A DNA stretch of 64,000 bases from Stenopsyche tienmushanensis (GCA_008973525.1 WACJ01000396.1:124001-188000), one strand, 5' to 3'. Positions 25,511 to 39,032 are shown, counted from the first letter of the stretch. Program-made: numbers and translations. Notes: generated from the letters alone by a model not told the origin.

Positions 25511-28500
25511 TGATTAACTGCTAGGTAGTTTATACCATTTATTACTGCCTTAAATTTCTCGTCATCAGTCATTATTTTTTCAAACGCGTTTTTCTCAAAA
25601 CCACATTTTTTCAACTTTGGCTCAAAAAGTTATGAACCAATTTTTTTTTTAAATTTACTAAAATATTTTTTATTTTATTATTACCTATGCTAACCTAATT
25701 TTGGGATAATTTTATTGTTTAAAATATTTTTTTTATTATAAGAAAGGTGCAAAAAATAGTTGAAGCACCTTATAACTAGACTATTTACGACGAAAATTAC
25801 TCAAAAAAAATTTGAACTGTATTTCAAAATATTATCAAAGTATAAACATATTCTAATTATTCCTTCCCTGTTAAAAAAAATACAAAAAATGCTAAAAAAT
25901 CTGTCTCTTAATGTGGTTTTCCCCCTTAAAACATCCAAATGTTGAAGTATTATTTTTACCACTAAAGCTAATTTCAGCATTTGAAGCGAATATTTAAAAA
26001 ATATCAGATTTGTATTACACGAAGTTTTTGTTGAGCTCCATGATCGTGTTATACGAGGCCAAGGTATATATGTTACATTCATCTCTTTGATTTATACAGT
26101 GATCCATTTTTTGACTATGGTATTTATTATCATTTTGCATACTAGAGCCAACTGGTTTCAGGATCACAGAAAGCATTATTAAGTATGGGGTTGTACATTA
26201 AAAATCATATTTGTACATAGAAATGTAAAGAAGAAAGCATTTAAAAAATGCTTGTTTGACTATATCTCAACACTAATACAACTATAATACATAATGTAAC
26301 ATTTATACAGCTTGATAATAAAATTGCATAAAGTATGTTGGATCGAATCAAATTAATAGATGATCGTATCGTTCATGTTTGATGAGCTCTTGTATCTTAT
26401 TCGATGCGCTTTATACACATGATAATTTTTATATGAAATATTACACATGTAACCCCAGTGCTTAATAAGTTAATAGTCAATTAACATTAATTTGTTTTCC
26501 GAAATAGTTTTTCATTTACATATCCGTTGATGGCGAGGAGCTACAATGAGAAGATCTATAGACTTAAAGATCTATTAATCTATCTTGAGTGAGATTTGTC
26601 CATTACTTCACACAGGTTTTTCTTAATTTTTCCAACAATCTGATCAAGTCTTAAAATCAATTCTTCGTAAGCATTCCAGATCTTTACAAATTGAAATTAT
26701 AACGTTAAAATCTAAGATTTCATCAAATTGCTTTATACTAATCAATATTCAAATGAAACCTATTTATATTGATCTTTCATTACTTCTCACAATTTGCATT
26801 GAAATAATTTTAATGATATACTACGTCGTGCTTAATCCATTACATTTACTGAATTTCATCATCATTTTCTCGCTTAGATTATAAATGTATTAATCAATGC
26901 ATTGATTCTGATTATTCAGTGAATACAAATTCAGCTTTATTGCTCGTAGACTCTTTTTACGTATGTCTGAAGTATGAAACTTAAACTTGAATAGCGTCTC
27001 AAACTGATCGTGATCTTATTCAAACAATCAAATCTAAATAATAAAATAACATGAAATTCAAATGATATTATATATCAGGTCAATCCAAAAGTTCGTGCGG
27101 ATTTTTGATAAATCTAATAAAATTAAAAATAACTAAATTAAAAAAACCTAATTTTGATAAAGTTTTTTTATTGTATTCGTTTCATCCATTCAATTTTTTA
27201 ATAAATGATAGTTTAAGAATCAAATGTAGTAAAAAAAGAGTAACTTTGACACTCTTTAGCTTGAGCTTGTCAAAACTAGACGTATTATTAGTAATTTTGA
27301 TCTATCAAACATTATCTTCCATGTTAACCATTAAATATTATCATAATCACTGTCAAGTACACATTACGATGATAAATCGATCCAACCGATAGTCGTTATG
27401 CTAAACGCGTTTTTTTGCGAATCCCTAACGCCGCTGCAACCCGAAAAGCAACAGTGGCCGTTTGATAAGCAATATTATAGGTTGGCGAGTAATTAAGAAC
27501 GAGTCCGGCGTAGTAAATCATAAATCAATCTGTTCCATATAATCATTATTAAATAGGAGTGTTTGGTCTCCACTAATCACTTTCATGGGATATTCTCGTT
27601 ATCCCATAGTTAAGTACCTCCATGCGCCTCACAAAACATCTCCCGAGAACTGTCTCGTATTTCTAAAGGCTCTTGATCTGTGTAAGAGCCGGCCAATATC
27701 CATTACTCATTAGCCGTGATGAGGTCTCAAACGGTCCAGCCCGGCCGAGATGCTGCGCTGGTGTAATGTAGTAAATACTCAGGTGTGAATCATGGCTGCT
27801 TCATCAAGTTTTTTGGACACCTACGGGAGAAATCTTCCATTTACCAGAATACACCATATGTTATGTATTACACGCGGCGAGATAATGCCCACCTTTTTAT
27901 TGCCGGCCTATTCAAAGGCTGTATAACTTTATCTCGAATGTACAATAACGCATTTCGGGATGAAATTATATCAAAGGATTTTCGGATCCAATTTTCTTGC
28001 CGAATGGATTTACTTGGAATCTGTACCGCAGTTAATCTAATACATAATCATCCGAATTGAAAATATGATAATAAACATGTAACGAATACAGTAAAGAATC
28101 ATATTCTGAAATGCCTATTAGATTCAAAGCTGGGCGTCGTGTTGTATTTTGCATTCCGATCGTGCATTACATGTCTATGAACTATTTTGGAATTGCAAAA
28201 ATATACATGTCTGTGAGTCTCATGAGAACGCTGATTTAATTTATTTCAAGGATAATCAGGATTTAAAACATTTTTCATTGAAAAATATTCTGATTCGAAG
28301 ACTTCTTTAGATAATAAGCACGTTGAAAACGTTTTCAGCATAAAACAGTTAGTAATTTGATCTCCCAAGCGTTCCCCAGATAAGGTATTGAAAGATTAAG
28401 GAAGTTATAATACATCTAAAAATGTTATCATCGTATTGTTAAATCTATAAATCAAATTTTTAAATAAGATTTTACCCAAAAACGTTGATTTAGAAGAGTG

Positions 28501-28752
28501 AATATCCAAAGGAAAAAGTTTTCCCATTTTTAAATTCACAAGGTACATGAACAGGAACACAACATTGCGAGTATAGATGCGATTCTGAGATACACTCTTT
28601 GATCAACTTGTAAGTTTACCCTTATTTTTCTGATGAAAAGAGGGACTCGACTCCATATACTCCAGAAGGCTCTTTCCAAGTTGCATATGACTATAATTTA
28701 AGATGGAATCTTATGTTTAATATTAAAGGTATAGTGATAAGAACGAGAAGTA
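25511..28752. other. AT-rich non-coding DNA with a lone mariner-type end
   Basis: No gene recognised. TCAGGTCAATCCAAAAGTTC at about 27078 resembles a mariner terminal repeat, but no partner is visible. A GC-richer block at 27400-27800 is unannotated, as is a 91-codon plus frame at 27785-28060. Confidence 0.45.
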
Positions 28753-29486
28753 TTAGGTTGTCCCATAAGTTTCTTTCGCAAATGAACACAGATCTAATCA
28801 TAGCCATGATTGAAGAACCCGCGATATACTGTTCGCGAAATAGCTAACAAATTAGAAATTCCACGAACATCCGTCCATAATCATCTGATAAAATTGGGCT
28901 ACACCAATCATTCAGATGTGTGGCTTCCTCATGAACTGACTGACTCAAATAAACTTCAGCGTATTTCAACATGCGATCTTCTTCTCCAACGACATAATAG
29001 TCAACCTTTTTTGAAGAGACTTGTCGCTGGAGATGAAAATTGGATACTCTATGAGAATATCCAATGTAAACAGTCTTGGACCAATGGTACAGAAGCTTTA
29101 ACTATAGCTAAACCTGGCCTACATCCAAAAAAAGTTTTGCTATGCATTTGGTGGGACTGGAAGGGGGTAGTTTATTATGAGCTACTTCAGCAAGGTGAAA
29201 CGATCAATTCAACAAAATATTGTTTCCAACAAGACAATCTACGTTTTTTACACGACAATTTTTTACGTGATAAAAAAATTAATTCAAAAAATGATATAAA
29301 AATGTACCTTGATCAATATTTTGCCAACAAATTTTGGCAAGAAGGCATTATGAGGCTTCCTGAGAGATGGAGAAAGGTAATAGAACAGAATGGATCATAT
29401 ATTATTCAATAAATTTTGATGTAATACAAATTATTATTTATTTTTTTCTTAATATGAAAACGAAAGAAACTTATGGGACACCCTAA
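28753..29486 (+). mobile_element. Internally deleted mariner element, ends intact
   Basis: Terminal inverted repeats TTAGGTTGTCCCATAAGTTT (left) and AAACTTATGGGACACCCTAA (right) differ by one base over 26. TA is duplicated at 28751-28752 and 29487-29488. The element is 734 bp, against about 1.3 kb for a full mariner, so roughly half a kilobase is lost from inside. The near-identical ends suggest it is one of the younger insertions in this window. Confidence 0.92.
28810..29412 (+). pseudogene. Mariner transposase, internally deleted
   Basis: A 200-codon open frame within the element at 28753-29486. It has the mariner paired-domain tail (TVREIANKLEIPRTSVHNHL, residues 7-26), the linker motif DVWLPHEL (residues 36-43), and the first catalytic Asp in GDENWILYEN (residues 74-83). 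It then passes CIWWDWKGVVYYELLQ and jumps at about residue 150-155 (FLHDN to FLRDKK). That junction removes the HDNARPH-to-SPDLAPSD region with the third catalytic Asp. The C-terminal RLPERWRKVIEQNGSYI remains. The N-terminal helix-turn-helix is also incomplete. The open frame is kept across the deletion, but without the full D,D34D triad the protein cannot be an active transposase. Confidence 0.88.
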
Positions 29487-30509
29487 TATAATACATAATA
29501 TAATAATTTATTAAACGAAAGAATATTGACTTGATATTAATTAACTGGAAGTTTGGAAGAAACAAATTTAAGCTTAGGAATCCCAATCTGGATAAATAGC
29601 AAATATATAGGAAGACTTAAGATTGCAAGCTGGAATTTGGATTGATGATAATATTAAATTAAATATTAATTTGATAGGATAATTAGCAGGATAAACAAAG
29701 AGTAAATTCAATCATACAAATTCTGCATAAGAGTTGTGAATGTCATATATTATGTCAACACAAAAATCAATTAAACTTTCTTTCCCGTAAGGTGTATTCT
29801 GAACCGAAAAATACGATATTTTCAAATCGGTTCAGTTCTGGTATTTATCCCACTAAACATATCGGTTTTACCTGTTTTCGGTTCAGTTCAAAAATAAATA
29901 GATTTTCAAAAGCATGCAACTTTTTAGTTATTTTTACTCGAGATGTACATTGGTAATTTATCTTTTGTTGATGTAAGATTTTGATTATTTTTTATTTAGA
30001 AGTATGTCTCAAATAAAGTCGTTTATGAATCATAAACGCACAGGTATTGGCATCAGAACCTGATTATTGAAATCCCTTGATATGCAAAGTTCTGAGATTG
30101 AAGACCTGAAAAAGGTCACAAAGCGCATCTGAGATCCCAATAAATTAAAATATCTATTATTAAAAAAATCTCTTTAACAAAGATCTATATGTGAGCATTG
30201 TATATCGTATATTAAGTCTATATTAGGGGCGCTCAACTCTAGGCTTGCGTACCGTTAATTCAAATTGAATAATTTATTTTTATATCATTTATAGTCATCT
30301 CTCAACCGGGTGCATTTGATCTCGTGTGATTGTTTGAAGAAATATGGTTACATATCCGTTATGTAAATTGTCATTATTATCTCGATATGATCTGAAGATA
30401 AGTGAACTTTTGATGGTGTGTCAAAATCAGTTGTTCTCAAAATTGCCTATTATATAAAATGGCGCATCTTTACATTTTTGGCGCGTTTTTTTTAACATTT
30501 AATTCGTAG
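29487..30509. other. AT-rich non-coding DNA
   Basis: No gene recognised. At 29800-29900 the word CGGTTCAGTTC occurs twice with related GAACCGAAAA and GGTTTTACCTG words, probably part of a decayed repeat. Confidence 0.45.
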
Positions 30510-30719
30510 GAAATCAACACGTCGACGATGAGGTTCCACTCGGGGAAGGTTGAGCAGCCAGTCCCTGATCTGAGGAGTTCGATGAATCCGAAGAGTGTGA
30601 AGCTGGCGACCTGTCGCCCCATAGTCATCAATCACGACGAGTTAGCTGGCGGCTGCTGTCAAGTGTTGGCCCTCTTCACCACACACTTCACCAAATTGAT
30701 CTTCACGCCTCGGCAACAG
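30510..30719 (+). CDS. Candidate 70-codon internal exon of an unrecognised gene
   Basis: A 210-nt block is open in one frame, bounded by a pyrimidine-rich acceptor (TTTTTTTTAACATTTAATTCGTAG) and a donor (CAG then GTGGGC), both in phase 0. Base use fits coding: C or G is common at third positions, against a very AT-rich background. The translation runs from EINTSTMRFHSGK through LATCRPIVINHDELAGGCC to THFTKLIFTPRQQ. I do not recognise the family and see no membrane or catalytic motif. No partner exons are evident within the window, so they would be distant. It could be a conserved non-coding block that happens to be open. Confidence 0.4.
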
Positions 30720-33700
30720 GTGGGCCGTTGAACCACATTGATACACTTATTATTTATTATAAATCTTGTCGGGAAGCACCAAAAGAAAATGGCGGTGTGT
30801 AATCGATGCTCCCTATCGCGGCTAATTTGTGAAAGCCTCCGAGACGTGATGAAGCCTCGACCATCGTTCGTCATTTCTTCTTGCTGATGATTGGGTCAAA
30901 CCATCAGTGAGATTTGTGATTGAAAATAACATCATAGCCACTTTGAAAACGATTCGCAAATTAGTTTGCTTATCCATCGAATCTCATATTTGTCATACAA
31001 AATGAGCAAACTTCAAAGCATCTAATGGTCAAATTACACTTTATATTTTATTGTTCATAAACAATCATTTAAGCTACATATCTTTACATTCATCACATAA
31101 TATCCACTTCTTAAATATTCACGTATTATTATAATCATTTCAATAAAAAGGTTTAAAATTCAAGATTTGAATGATCCAATTTCGTTTTAAAAATTGATTT
31201 ATGAATTTCGTAATAGTCGAAATCATAAAATCGTTAAGCTTAAAATCATTTAGTTGCTTGATCATTTACCAAGATATTCTACATCTATGATCTATGACAA
31301 TCAATGAATCAACGAACCATTTCCGCTTTTGGAGTATGTTATTAAAGATACCATAAAATTAACATAAATATGAAAATGAATGATTCAAAGCTCATATAAA
31401 TTCAAATATAGTTGACGACAGAGTTTATTAAACAAAGCGTTAGCAATAAAATACACCATAGTTTGGGCAAGTATCAATATTTTTATATTAAGTGACTTCT
31501 GTTTAAAATAAGACCCAAACCTTGTCTTATAACTGCTCGCTGCTCCGAATGATTGGAGGACTTTTTGCTCTGCCAAATAGAAGTTCAAATGAAGCCCATT
31601 TATAGGCATTTTGCTAAATTATGCTCTTTAATTTCTGATACATTTTCAATAAAATTCTCTTTGATTTTTGAATTGAATTCCCTTTTTATTAAAATTTAGA
31701 CGCTTAACATGCCAAGCAAACATATTATTACCACAACAGAGCAATATAAGTAACACTTGATCTGATTAAGTCATATAATTAATTTCAATGATTTATTCTA
31801 ATCAAAATAGGATTTTTAATCATTTCAAAGTATTAATTTCTATGTTTTTTGTATCTTATGCTCCTTTAATTAATAGCAACCGTGTGTGGATATTAAAGCA
31901 TATTTATTTCTCACGAAGCAAAGGTTCAATAAATAATTTCGTGCAGGTCAGAAGATATTTTTGTGTCTATTGTTCTGATGATTTCTTCAAGAGATCCTTT
32001 TCATTAATCAATAGGGTCTTAATTGACTTAATCGAAACCTCTTCAGGTTTGATCCTTGAGGCTTCGTTTCTATTCAGATTTTAAATTAGTACGACCCTTA
32101 AAATTAAAAATGCGCATTTTTTAAATACGCAATTAAGAGCTGAATGTTTAATCTTTACAATAAAATAATAGTCGTGCTCTTTTTCACATTTTAAGAAGCA
32201 CTGTGCTGATATCAAACATTTCAAGACGTTAATTGTAATTCGTACGAAATGCTACAATTTTCGAACTCATTTCCCGAGTTTATCGCGTGTTTTACGAAAT
32301 GGGATTTTGCAAATATTTACCGTTACAACACACACACGTACAGTAATATTGTAAATAAAGCCAAAAACGTATCATCACGCTACATTCCCCGGACATGTTG
32401 AGCGGGAGTTGACATTTTCAATTTGAGCGCGCTGTCACTACGACGGAACACGAAACGTCCGCTTATCGAACAGATATTCCATTTTTAGGGTTCTACGTGT
32501 AAGGTAGACGGAGGCCCCGAGGGCGTAGTACCTTTCGAAGGCCCTTCTGTTAATTCGACGATGTTCGTTCGGGATCGTTGCGGTGCATATGCATATTTAA
32601 ATATAATTAGAGGGATAGATGGTCACTTCTAGAACACATGGTCGGTGTGGATAACTCGGTAAAACGAGGCCTGGATGTCTGGTGGTGTCCGTTTGAGTAA
32701 TACGTAAAATCGAGGATTGTTATCTATAACGGAGATCCCATTCATCGTCAAAATTGATGGTTAATTTTATAAGAATTCCATTAAAAAACCATTTTTGTCC
32801 TACGGAATTTGATGGTTGCCACAGATGTTCTCCTTTGAGGATCAATTGATTGGGAACGGGACTATTTCTAAAAATATTTATTTATTCAATACATTTATAT
32901 TGCTCTGTATTTGCGATAACATTTGAAAACTTTTCGTCGACATAATAATTTAAGGAATCAAATCAGGTTATCGAGTAACAATATCAACCTAGATTCATGA
33001 GAATTCTAAAAACAAATAATGTGATTAAAAAATATAGTCAGAATATAGACAACTTACAAGGTGTGGCAGAGAAACTACCCTATTTTAAAAGTCATTTTAA
33101 TTATTTTTTCCATGATACAGGGAGATATTTAAAGTTTTAATTTACTACATGCAGTTAGTCCTTGTAGTCTTATCTTGAATTCAAATCTACAAGAGATATG
33201 ACTGACGATCACATTTTTAAAATATATATTGGCTATGAAAAACCATGTCAAAACGATTGGCAATGATCCTATAAAAGAGATTGCTAAAATCCAGCTCAAA
33301 ATAAAATTCATTGATGTGAAAAAAAATCCCATAAACATACTCTAAATATATCCTAAATATCATATAAGATGCTGGAAACAGAGCTAAGATAAATTCAATT
33401 TTGAGTACATTTCTCTATCAGTGGACATAAAGGTTTTATTATACAAGAAAAATCTTCAAGATCAGCTTTGCTCCGATCGTTCTTAATTGTTATATACTTT
33501 TTGGATTTTAAGCTGTTATCCATAAAGATTATTCAAATCTTGTGTCCATTTTTTGTACAATATTTATGATACAACCACAAAGTGAAACCGACCTCAGGAT
33601 ATTTTAGATTTATTCTATGATGAATTTCAATGGTAACTATCAAGAATATCGAAAAGAAATCATAACTTTTATATGAATAGCTTAAAAAATTCCACATAAC

Positions 33701-33789
33701 TAATCTAAAGATTATCTTTGGCAGTTTTGGCAACCTTCGATACCTTTAATATATTTTTTAATGTTTAACCAAGGGTTGGATTACATATT
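30720..33789. other. Non-coding DNA with a GC-rich block at 32380-32620
   Basis: No gene recognised. A block at 32380-32620 (CCCCGGACATGTTGAGCG to GGTGCATATGCATATTT) is clearly richer in GC and CpG than its flanks. CAAGGTGTGGCAGAGAAACT at about 33058 resembles the end of a mariner-type element, possibly belonging to the transposase fragment at 33.9 kb. Confidence 0.45.
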
Positions 33790-34030
33790 TTCGAAAAATT
33801 TCGATCAAAATCAGTTTTTTATCTTTTATTAAAAATTGTGATCTACTTTTTTACAAAACTTTTTCATGCAAAAATCTTTCATAGTAAATGGTACAACTAC
33901 AATCCATTTACAATGAAGCTTTTTAGACAGTTTTTTGATTGTGGAGGATTGGATATCACTAATTATTTCAGGTGGTCGTTTTTTAATATAAGGATCTTCT
34001 TTTTCTAGATGTACCTTAATGGTTTATCCA
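33790..34030 (-). pseudogene. Tc1/mariner-superfamily transposase fragment
   Basis: The minus strand reads VHLEKEDPYIKKRPPEIISD, then IQSSTIKKLSKKL and VVVPFTMKDF, in one frame over about 60 codons before stops. KKRPPEI and the following basic helix resemble the linker after the first helix-turn-helix in a Tc1/mariner group common in arthropods. No catalytic residues survive here. A short end-like sequence near 33058 could be its terminus. Confidence 0.45.
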
Positions 34031-35133
34031 CCTCTATGAAGATTGCCAACGAAAATTGGCACCATAAGAGGAGAATGAATCATTAACGCTAAAATTACTT
34101 GTAAAATTATAATTTATTTGTCTTTTTTTTACAATTTTAATCTAAAAACGAATTCATAATTACGTGTACAAACCCTTTAATATATAGACGTAAAACAAAG
34201 CAGTTTGAATCTCGTTTTATTCCACAGGGAGTATTCGATTATGGTCAATTAAAAACTCGTCGATTGATCATATCTCCAGCACATCGTGTAGAATTACAGT
34301 AATTGGCAGCTTAACGGAAAATAATGTCAAAAAAATCATAAAATCGCATGTTGGGAATCACACGAGGGGACGTATAAATTGTTGGATCCGTGAACAAACA
34401 AGCTTTTTGGGATCTTATCCACAGGATAACCGGTCCGAAATTGCAATAGCCAGTCACGCAATCGGACAAACTGACCGATTTTGACCATCCTCTAGTAATC
34501 CGATATTGGCGATCTTCAGATTTAATCACAGCACACGAGACCGCTTATTAATCAGAAATGTGTGTGGACAAAAAATGCGAAAAGCGAACGGCGTATAAAT
34601 AGGAATCGGGCTGGTATGAGTTATCGGTCGATTTAGGACTTCCTCCTTTGAAAAAGTGGTAGTTCGAGGCGGACATCGATCTCCACTGTTCTCAGGCACG
34701 CACACCGACACGTGTGCACGTGTACGCGTTGTGACTTTTCATTATTGATGACGCCATTTTCAGTTGGCTTGAAAACAAATCGCGCAACTTCCTCGCACGA
34801 TTCAATAATTCACTGTCCCTTCACGAGCCCGCATTTGATCGATATTCTAAGCCCATGGATCAGACTTTCCCAAATTATGTTGAAAGTTAATAAGTGTTCG
34901 ATGGAAAGCTGGAATTTTTTGCACAAAAGTGCATATTCTATAGATAAATAACAAAACTTTATGAAAGACATGGTATATATTTAATTTATCAAAAATTGAG
35001 GAAATGGAATTGAAGAATATTACTTATTTCACAAATAAATAAGTCTATGCTGTTTTACTTATTTAAATTTAATTGGATTTAAATCAAAAATATTGCTACA
35101 TAAACACAAACATCAGCCATTAAATAGTTTAAT
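34031..35133. other. Non-coding DNA
   Basis: No gene recognised. The part 34320-34900 is less AT-rich and yields short open frames on both strands (34311-34529, 34526-34711 minus; 34712-34951 plus), none recognisable. A run of alternating CACGTGTGCACGTGTACGCG lies near 34710. Confidence 0.45.
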
Positions 35134-35436
35134 TCCCTAAAGAGGTAAGACACAGAGTTGTATCCGAATTCCAGCGATTCAGAAAGAGCATTTTTACACG
35201 TTGAACTCAAAGACAAACAGAGTCGATCTTGCATGTTGAGTTTGGAGAGAAACAGAGACGGAGAGAGTATCTTGCATACATCGTACGATTTTATAGATCC
35301 AAATTTATCAACTAATAATGATATGTTAATGATATGATAAATCGATTTTAAGTGTGTCGTTTATGTTAACTTGAAGAAATGACTGAATATTATGTGCTAT
35401 CGACAGTATTTATGTACAAGCTTCATACACGCTGCG
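35134..35436 (+). repeat. Dispersed repeat with internal minisatellite, copy 2
   Basis: Matches 327-690 from AAAGAGGTAAGACACAGAG to CTTCATACACGCTGCG. It has about two tandem units where copy 1 has three, so the array length varies between copies. Confidence 0.7.
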
Positions 35437-35494
35437 GGGTTTGTACGGATGATACAAATATTATGATGATTTTAAATTAGCTCAATACTCAAAA

Positions 35495-35892
35495 GGTAAA
35501 TTTATCAGAAGATTAACCAAATTTGTCAAAACAAACTATTGTTGTTTTTCTTCCGTTTATTACTACATTTTATTTTATTTTTGCAATGAAGCTGAAGTCC
35601 AGAAACAGACTCGATAATACACCAGATATAAGAATTTAACTTTCTTATATTATTCCTAGTATATCAAGAAGATTTGCACATCGAAGTCCAATATAATTTA
35701 AATCATTTAGATTTCTTTTCTATTTTATGTATTATGTTTTAAATTTGAATAATCATTAAATAGATAATGAATATTTGTTCCTATTTTTTTACTTAATTGA
35801 TTACATATATTACCTAACCTAATAAACAAGATGTTACTTTAAAATTTTAGGATTTACAAAGTATTCCGTTGCAGGAAAAGTTTGAGAAATCC
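35495..35892. repeat. Dispersed hAT-like repeat, copy 1
   Basis: Collinear with 42287-42634 along its length, from AATTTATCAGAAG to CAGGAAAAGTTTGAGAAATC. The right edge, read in reverse, gives GATTTCTCAAACTTTTCCTG, which resembles hAT termini of the CAG-TTCTCAAACTTTT type. No transposase is readable. Confidence 0.55.
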
Positions 35893-37202
35893 TATCATAG
35901 ATACTTTAATAATATGTTAACACATCTGTGTACACATACGGTTAATATTTATAAAATTAAAGGAGTATTTTGTATTAAAATTCAGAAAACCTATAACCAT
36001 AGTGATTTTCCGTCAATGGCGCATACCACAAAAAAAATAGTTAATCATTATTGAAGATATTTAACTTAAAATTACAAAAATAACCCAATCAGAGAAAATC
36101 TGTACAATGATGTCTCAAAATAAAATGCACGATTTCTTCTTCTTGTATCGAATTAAATTAATTTAAATGACAGTTATCGTTGCAAATTAAATACTCGTAG
36201 TGCATATTTATTGATCTTCTTAACCCAATAAATACTGCTGAAGATTTGGACAAAAAACTTATGATCTTAAAAAATGATGAAGCTGCATGTGAAAGTAGAT
36301 TGATGGCAAGAACTTAGAATAATGGATAATAAAAAAGGGCACATTAAAAAAATTACTATTTCTGATAGACTGACATTTATACAAATTTTAAGCTGCCAAT
36401 TTGACTCAGATACGAATGTTTTTATGCAAAACTTTGATCCATTAGAACTAGTCGATATTATTGTATTAATGATATTTTAGTTAAATATTTTATTGATGAT
36501 ACAGTTATATAAATGTCTGTTATATGATTGCTGCTCCAAATATATACATCTCTTTTTGCAAAAAAAAACTGTTGATATGATACTAGATTATGAACACTTT
36601 CCCATCTTAGAAGGCAATATTTCAACAGAAATCTTTTCATGAAATTTCATACTTTTTGTACTTTCATTTTTCAGTTTGTACCATAATTGAGCATTTTTCC
36701 CGCCAATACTATAAATAAATCATAATATTGGCTTATGATCATCATTGAAACTACCTGTTTTATTTTTAAGTTAGAACATATTAGTCCTTGTGGCTTATAA
36801 ACACTAAACGTTTTGCAAGGCATTGAGGGATTGTCCAATTCGTCGGACTATAGAGTACTGCCCTCGACCCCCTGTAGTCCAAAATGCTTTGAAAAGGAAT
36901 ACTTGTAATCTGAAAAAATATGAAAATGGTGAGATACACATACATACAAGCAACATAAGCTTTCATATTATAGAATTAACGTCATAAATACAATGACCAT
37001 AGCAGTTATAAAAAATAAAAAGCTGTTACCGTCATCAAACGTATTCCATAACGATTTTTAAAGATCATTATTAAATACAATTGGAAATCCAATAATAAGA
37101 ACACATTGATTTGACGAAAATACATCAATGATCATTATAATTTATTTTGCATTGGTTATTCAGTCAAATCCGTGTTAGCTAATTTTATCTCAGCATCAAA
37201 AC
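35893..37202. other. AT-rich non-coding DNA with a short dispersed repeat
   Basis: No gene recognised. The phrase TCCAATTCGTCGGACTATAG at 36831-36864 recurs in altered form at 52405-52440 and is probably a MITE remnant. The rest is AT-rich. Confidence 0.45.
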
Positions 37203-37274
37203 GGTTCCATGGTGTAATGGTTAGCACTCTGGACTTTGAATCCAGCGATCCGAGTTCAAATCTCGGTGGAACCT
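37203..37274 (+). tRNA. tRNA-Gln: tRNA-Gln (anticodon TTG)
   Basis: A 72-nt cloverleaf. The acceptor stem GGTTCCA pairs perfectly with TGGAACC, followed by discriminator T. The D arm contains the A box TGGTGTAATGGTTAGCA. The anticodon stem CTGGA/TCCAG encloses loop CTTTGAA, with TTG at 37236-37238. The T arm CCGAG-TTCAAAT-CTCGG includes the B box. There is no intron and CCA is not encoded, as expected for a nuclear gene. It decodes CAA (and CAG by wobble). It stands alone, with no other tRNA gene seen nearby. All stems pair, so it is probably functional. Confidence 0.97.
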
Positions 37275-37281
37275 GATGGGA

Positions 37282-37288
37282 TTTTTTT
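37282..37288 (+). terminator. RNA polymerase III T-run terminator of tRNA-Gln
   Basis: Seven consecutive T residues begin 8 nt after the tRNA 3' end, a standard polymerase III stop signal. Confidence 0.85.
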
Positions 37289-39032
37289 ATTTTTATTATA
37301 AACTCATTTTAATCAATAAATTTCCATAAGAATTTTATTCTTTCGATCCTTTTTAAGAAAACAGCGTAATAAATTGCTATTTCAGCAGTAAATCCGCATT
37401 ATTATTTTGTATAAAAGAACATCTTTGGGTAAGTATTATCGATTTTATTTGATAGGATTGCTTGATGAAATGCAATTTTGTCGATATTATTTCAAGGCTG
37501 TCCATTTGCCTTTTTATTTATTTGCGTTATGGAAAATATAATACATTTTGGTTATATCGGTCGACGTTATTTCCGCGCTTTCAAATTAAATAAAAATACG
37601 ACATGAAATTGTAATTAAAGTCGAGCGTGTATGGGCGGAGCAAGAAAAAACTTTTCCGTTACGACGGCTCAGCCGGGAAAACAAAAAACCATCAGCTAGT
37701 TTCCTTCATTAAACTTATTGTTTTTCATAAATATTTATTCAAAGGCGAGGGGCTTGTGGGTGGTACGAAAGGGTGGGTTTTTATATGGCATGCAACCGTA
37801 GTTTCGGACGTGGAAATGAAAAGGAAAGGCTTCCGTATTACTTCTCAACCCATACTTCAGCGATCACCCTTTCGCCCTTCTAATAAGGGCAAATCAACAT
37901 GTACCTCTCGTTTATAAATAATGCAAAATATCACAATAATACACACAAATAAAAAACATCAATACAATACCAATTGGACTTAATTTTCTCCGTGAAATAA
38001 CGGGAGTTTTTATTGGGTAGTCGAAAGGGTCATATAACGCCATCAATTTTATTCACTTTGAGCGAAAGTAAATTGCCCCAAATACGCTTTAATCAATATT
38101 TAATGAAATTAATTTGTAAATGTGTTTTTATCATTACCGATAACATGCAATATGATCGTTTAGAAACACTTTTTACCTCCACAGCGAAGCGTTTTAATAA
38201 ACTATCCAATGTACTATTTTCGAACACACTTTGTTCATGTCCATGGAAGGCTCAACATATTTTGCTCAAGGATAAATTTATTATATGTTTATTTTCGTAT
38301 TCAATACATTCTATTTGAGAGTTCAAAAGGGGTGAATATATTTAAATATAATTAATAAAATAAGGCGAAAATAATAAATAGAACAAAGTATCCAGTATTA
38401 ATGTCGATGATTCTAGATATTCTGCAAATGTCACTAATTTTAAGGAAAATCGATAGTGAATCAATTTATTTCAAGGAATAAATTAGGGTGAACTCTATAT
38501 AACAATAATCATTATGAAATAAATAAATAAAATCATCACTTTCTTACAAAAACGATATTGTATCGATTAATTATTGATCTTCAATGGCGATACCATTAGA
38601 ATAATAGTATTAATTTATTGAATAGTTTGATTGACACTATTAGCCTCATACTTGATAAGCAACACATTTTTTAAAATGTTTAGATTACACTGAGCTCATG
38701 ATATTGACAAGGATGCTGAAGTTTGGATTTGAACAACTTAAGGTAAGAAGCTCAGACGTTAAAAGTAGAACACGTCGTTAGTAGTTAAAATTGTTTGATA
38801 GGACTGTTAAAACTATTATTACAAAAATGATCGGATAATCTAAGACCTTACATAAAGTAAGATTAACAAAAGTAAAAAAAACAAATATACAATCTTATTC
38901 AACTTCGAAATCGGTCATTTGATCGGTCTTGATATGACTGATCTTAAAGATGTCCTGCTTTTATTGCTCTTTTTTGTATTTATCCATGGTGCTATTTTCA
39001 TGCATCTCTTTAATATTGGAACTGTAAAGGAA
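37289..39032. other. Non-coding DNA
   Basis: No gene recognised. A less AT-rich block at 37620-37910 holds an open 96-codon plus frame with no recognised domain, and 38010-38320 holds a 101-codon one. Neither has clear splice or promoter context. Confidence 0.45.

Noticed and set aside
27078..27110. Mariner-like terminal sequence TCAGGTCAATCCAAAAGTTC
   Set aside because: No partner end or transposase was found, so it is not called as an element.
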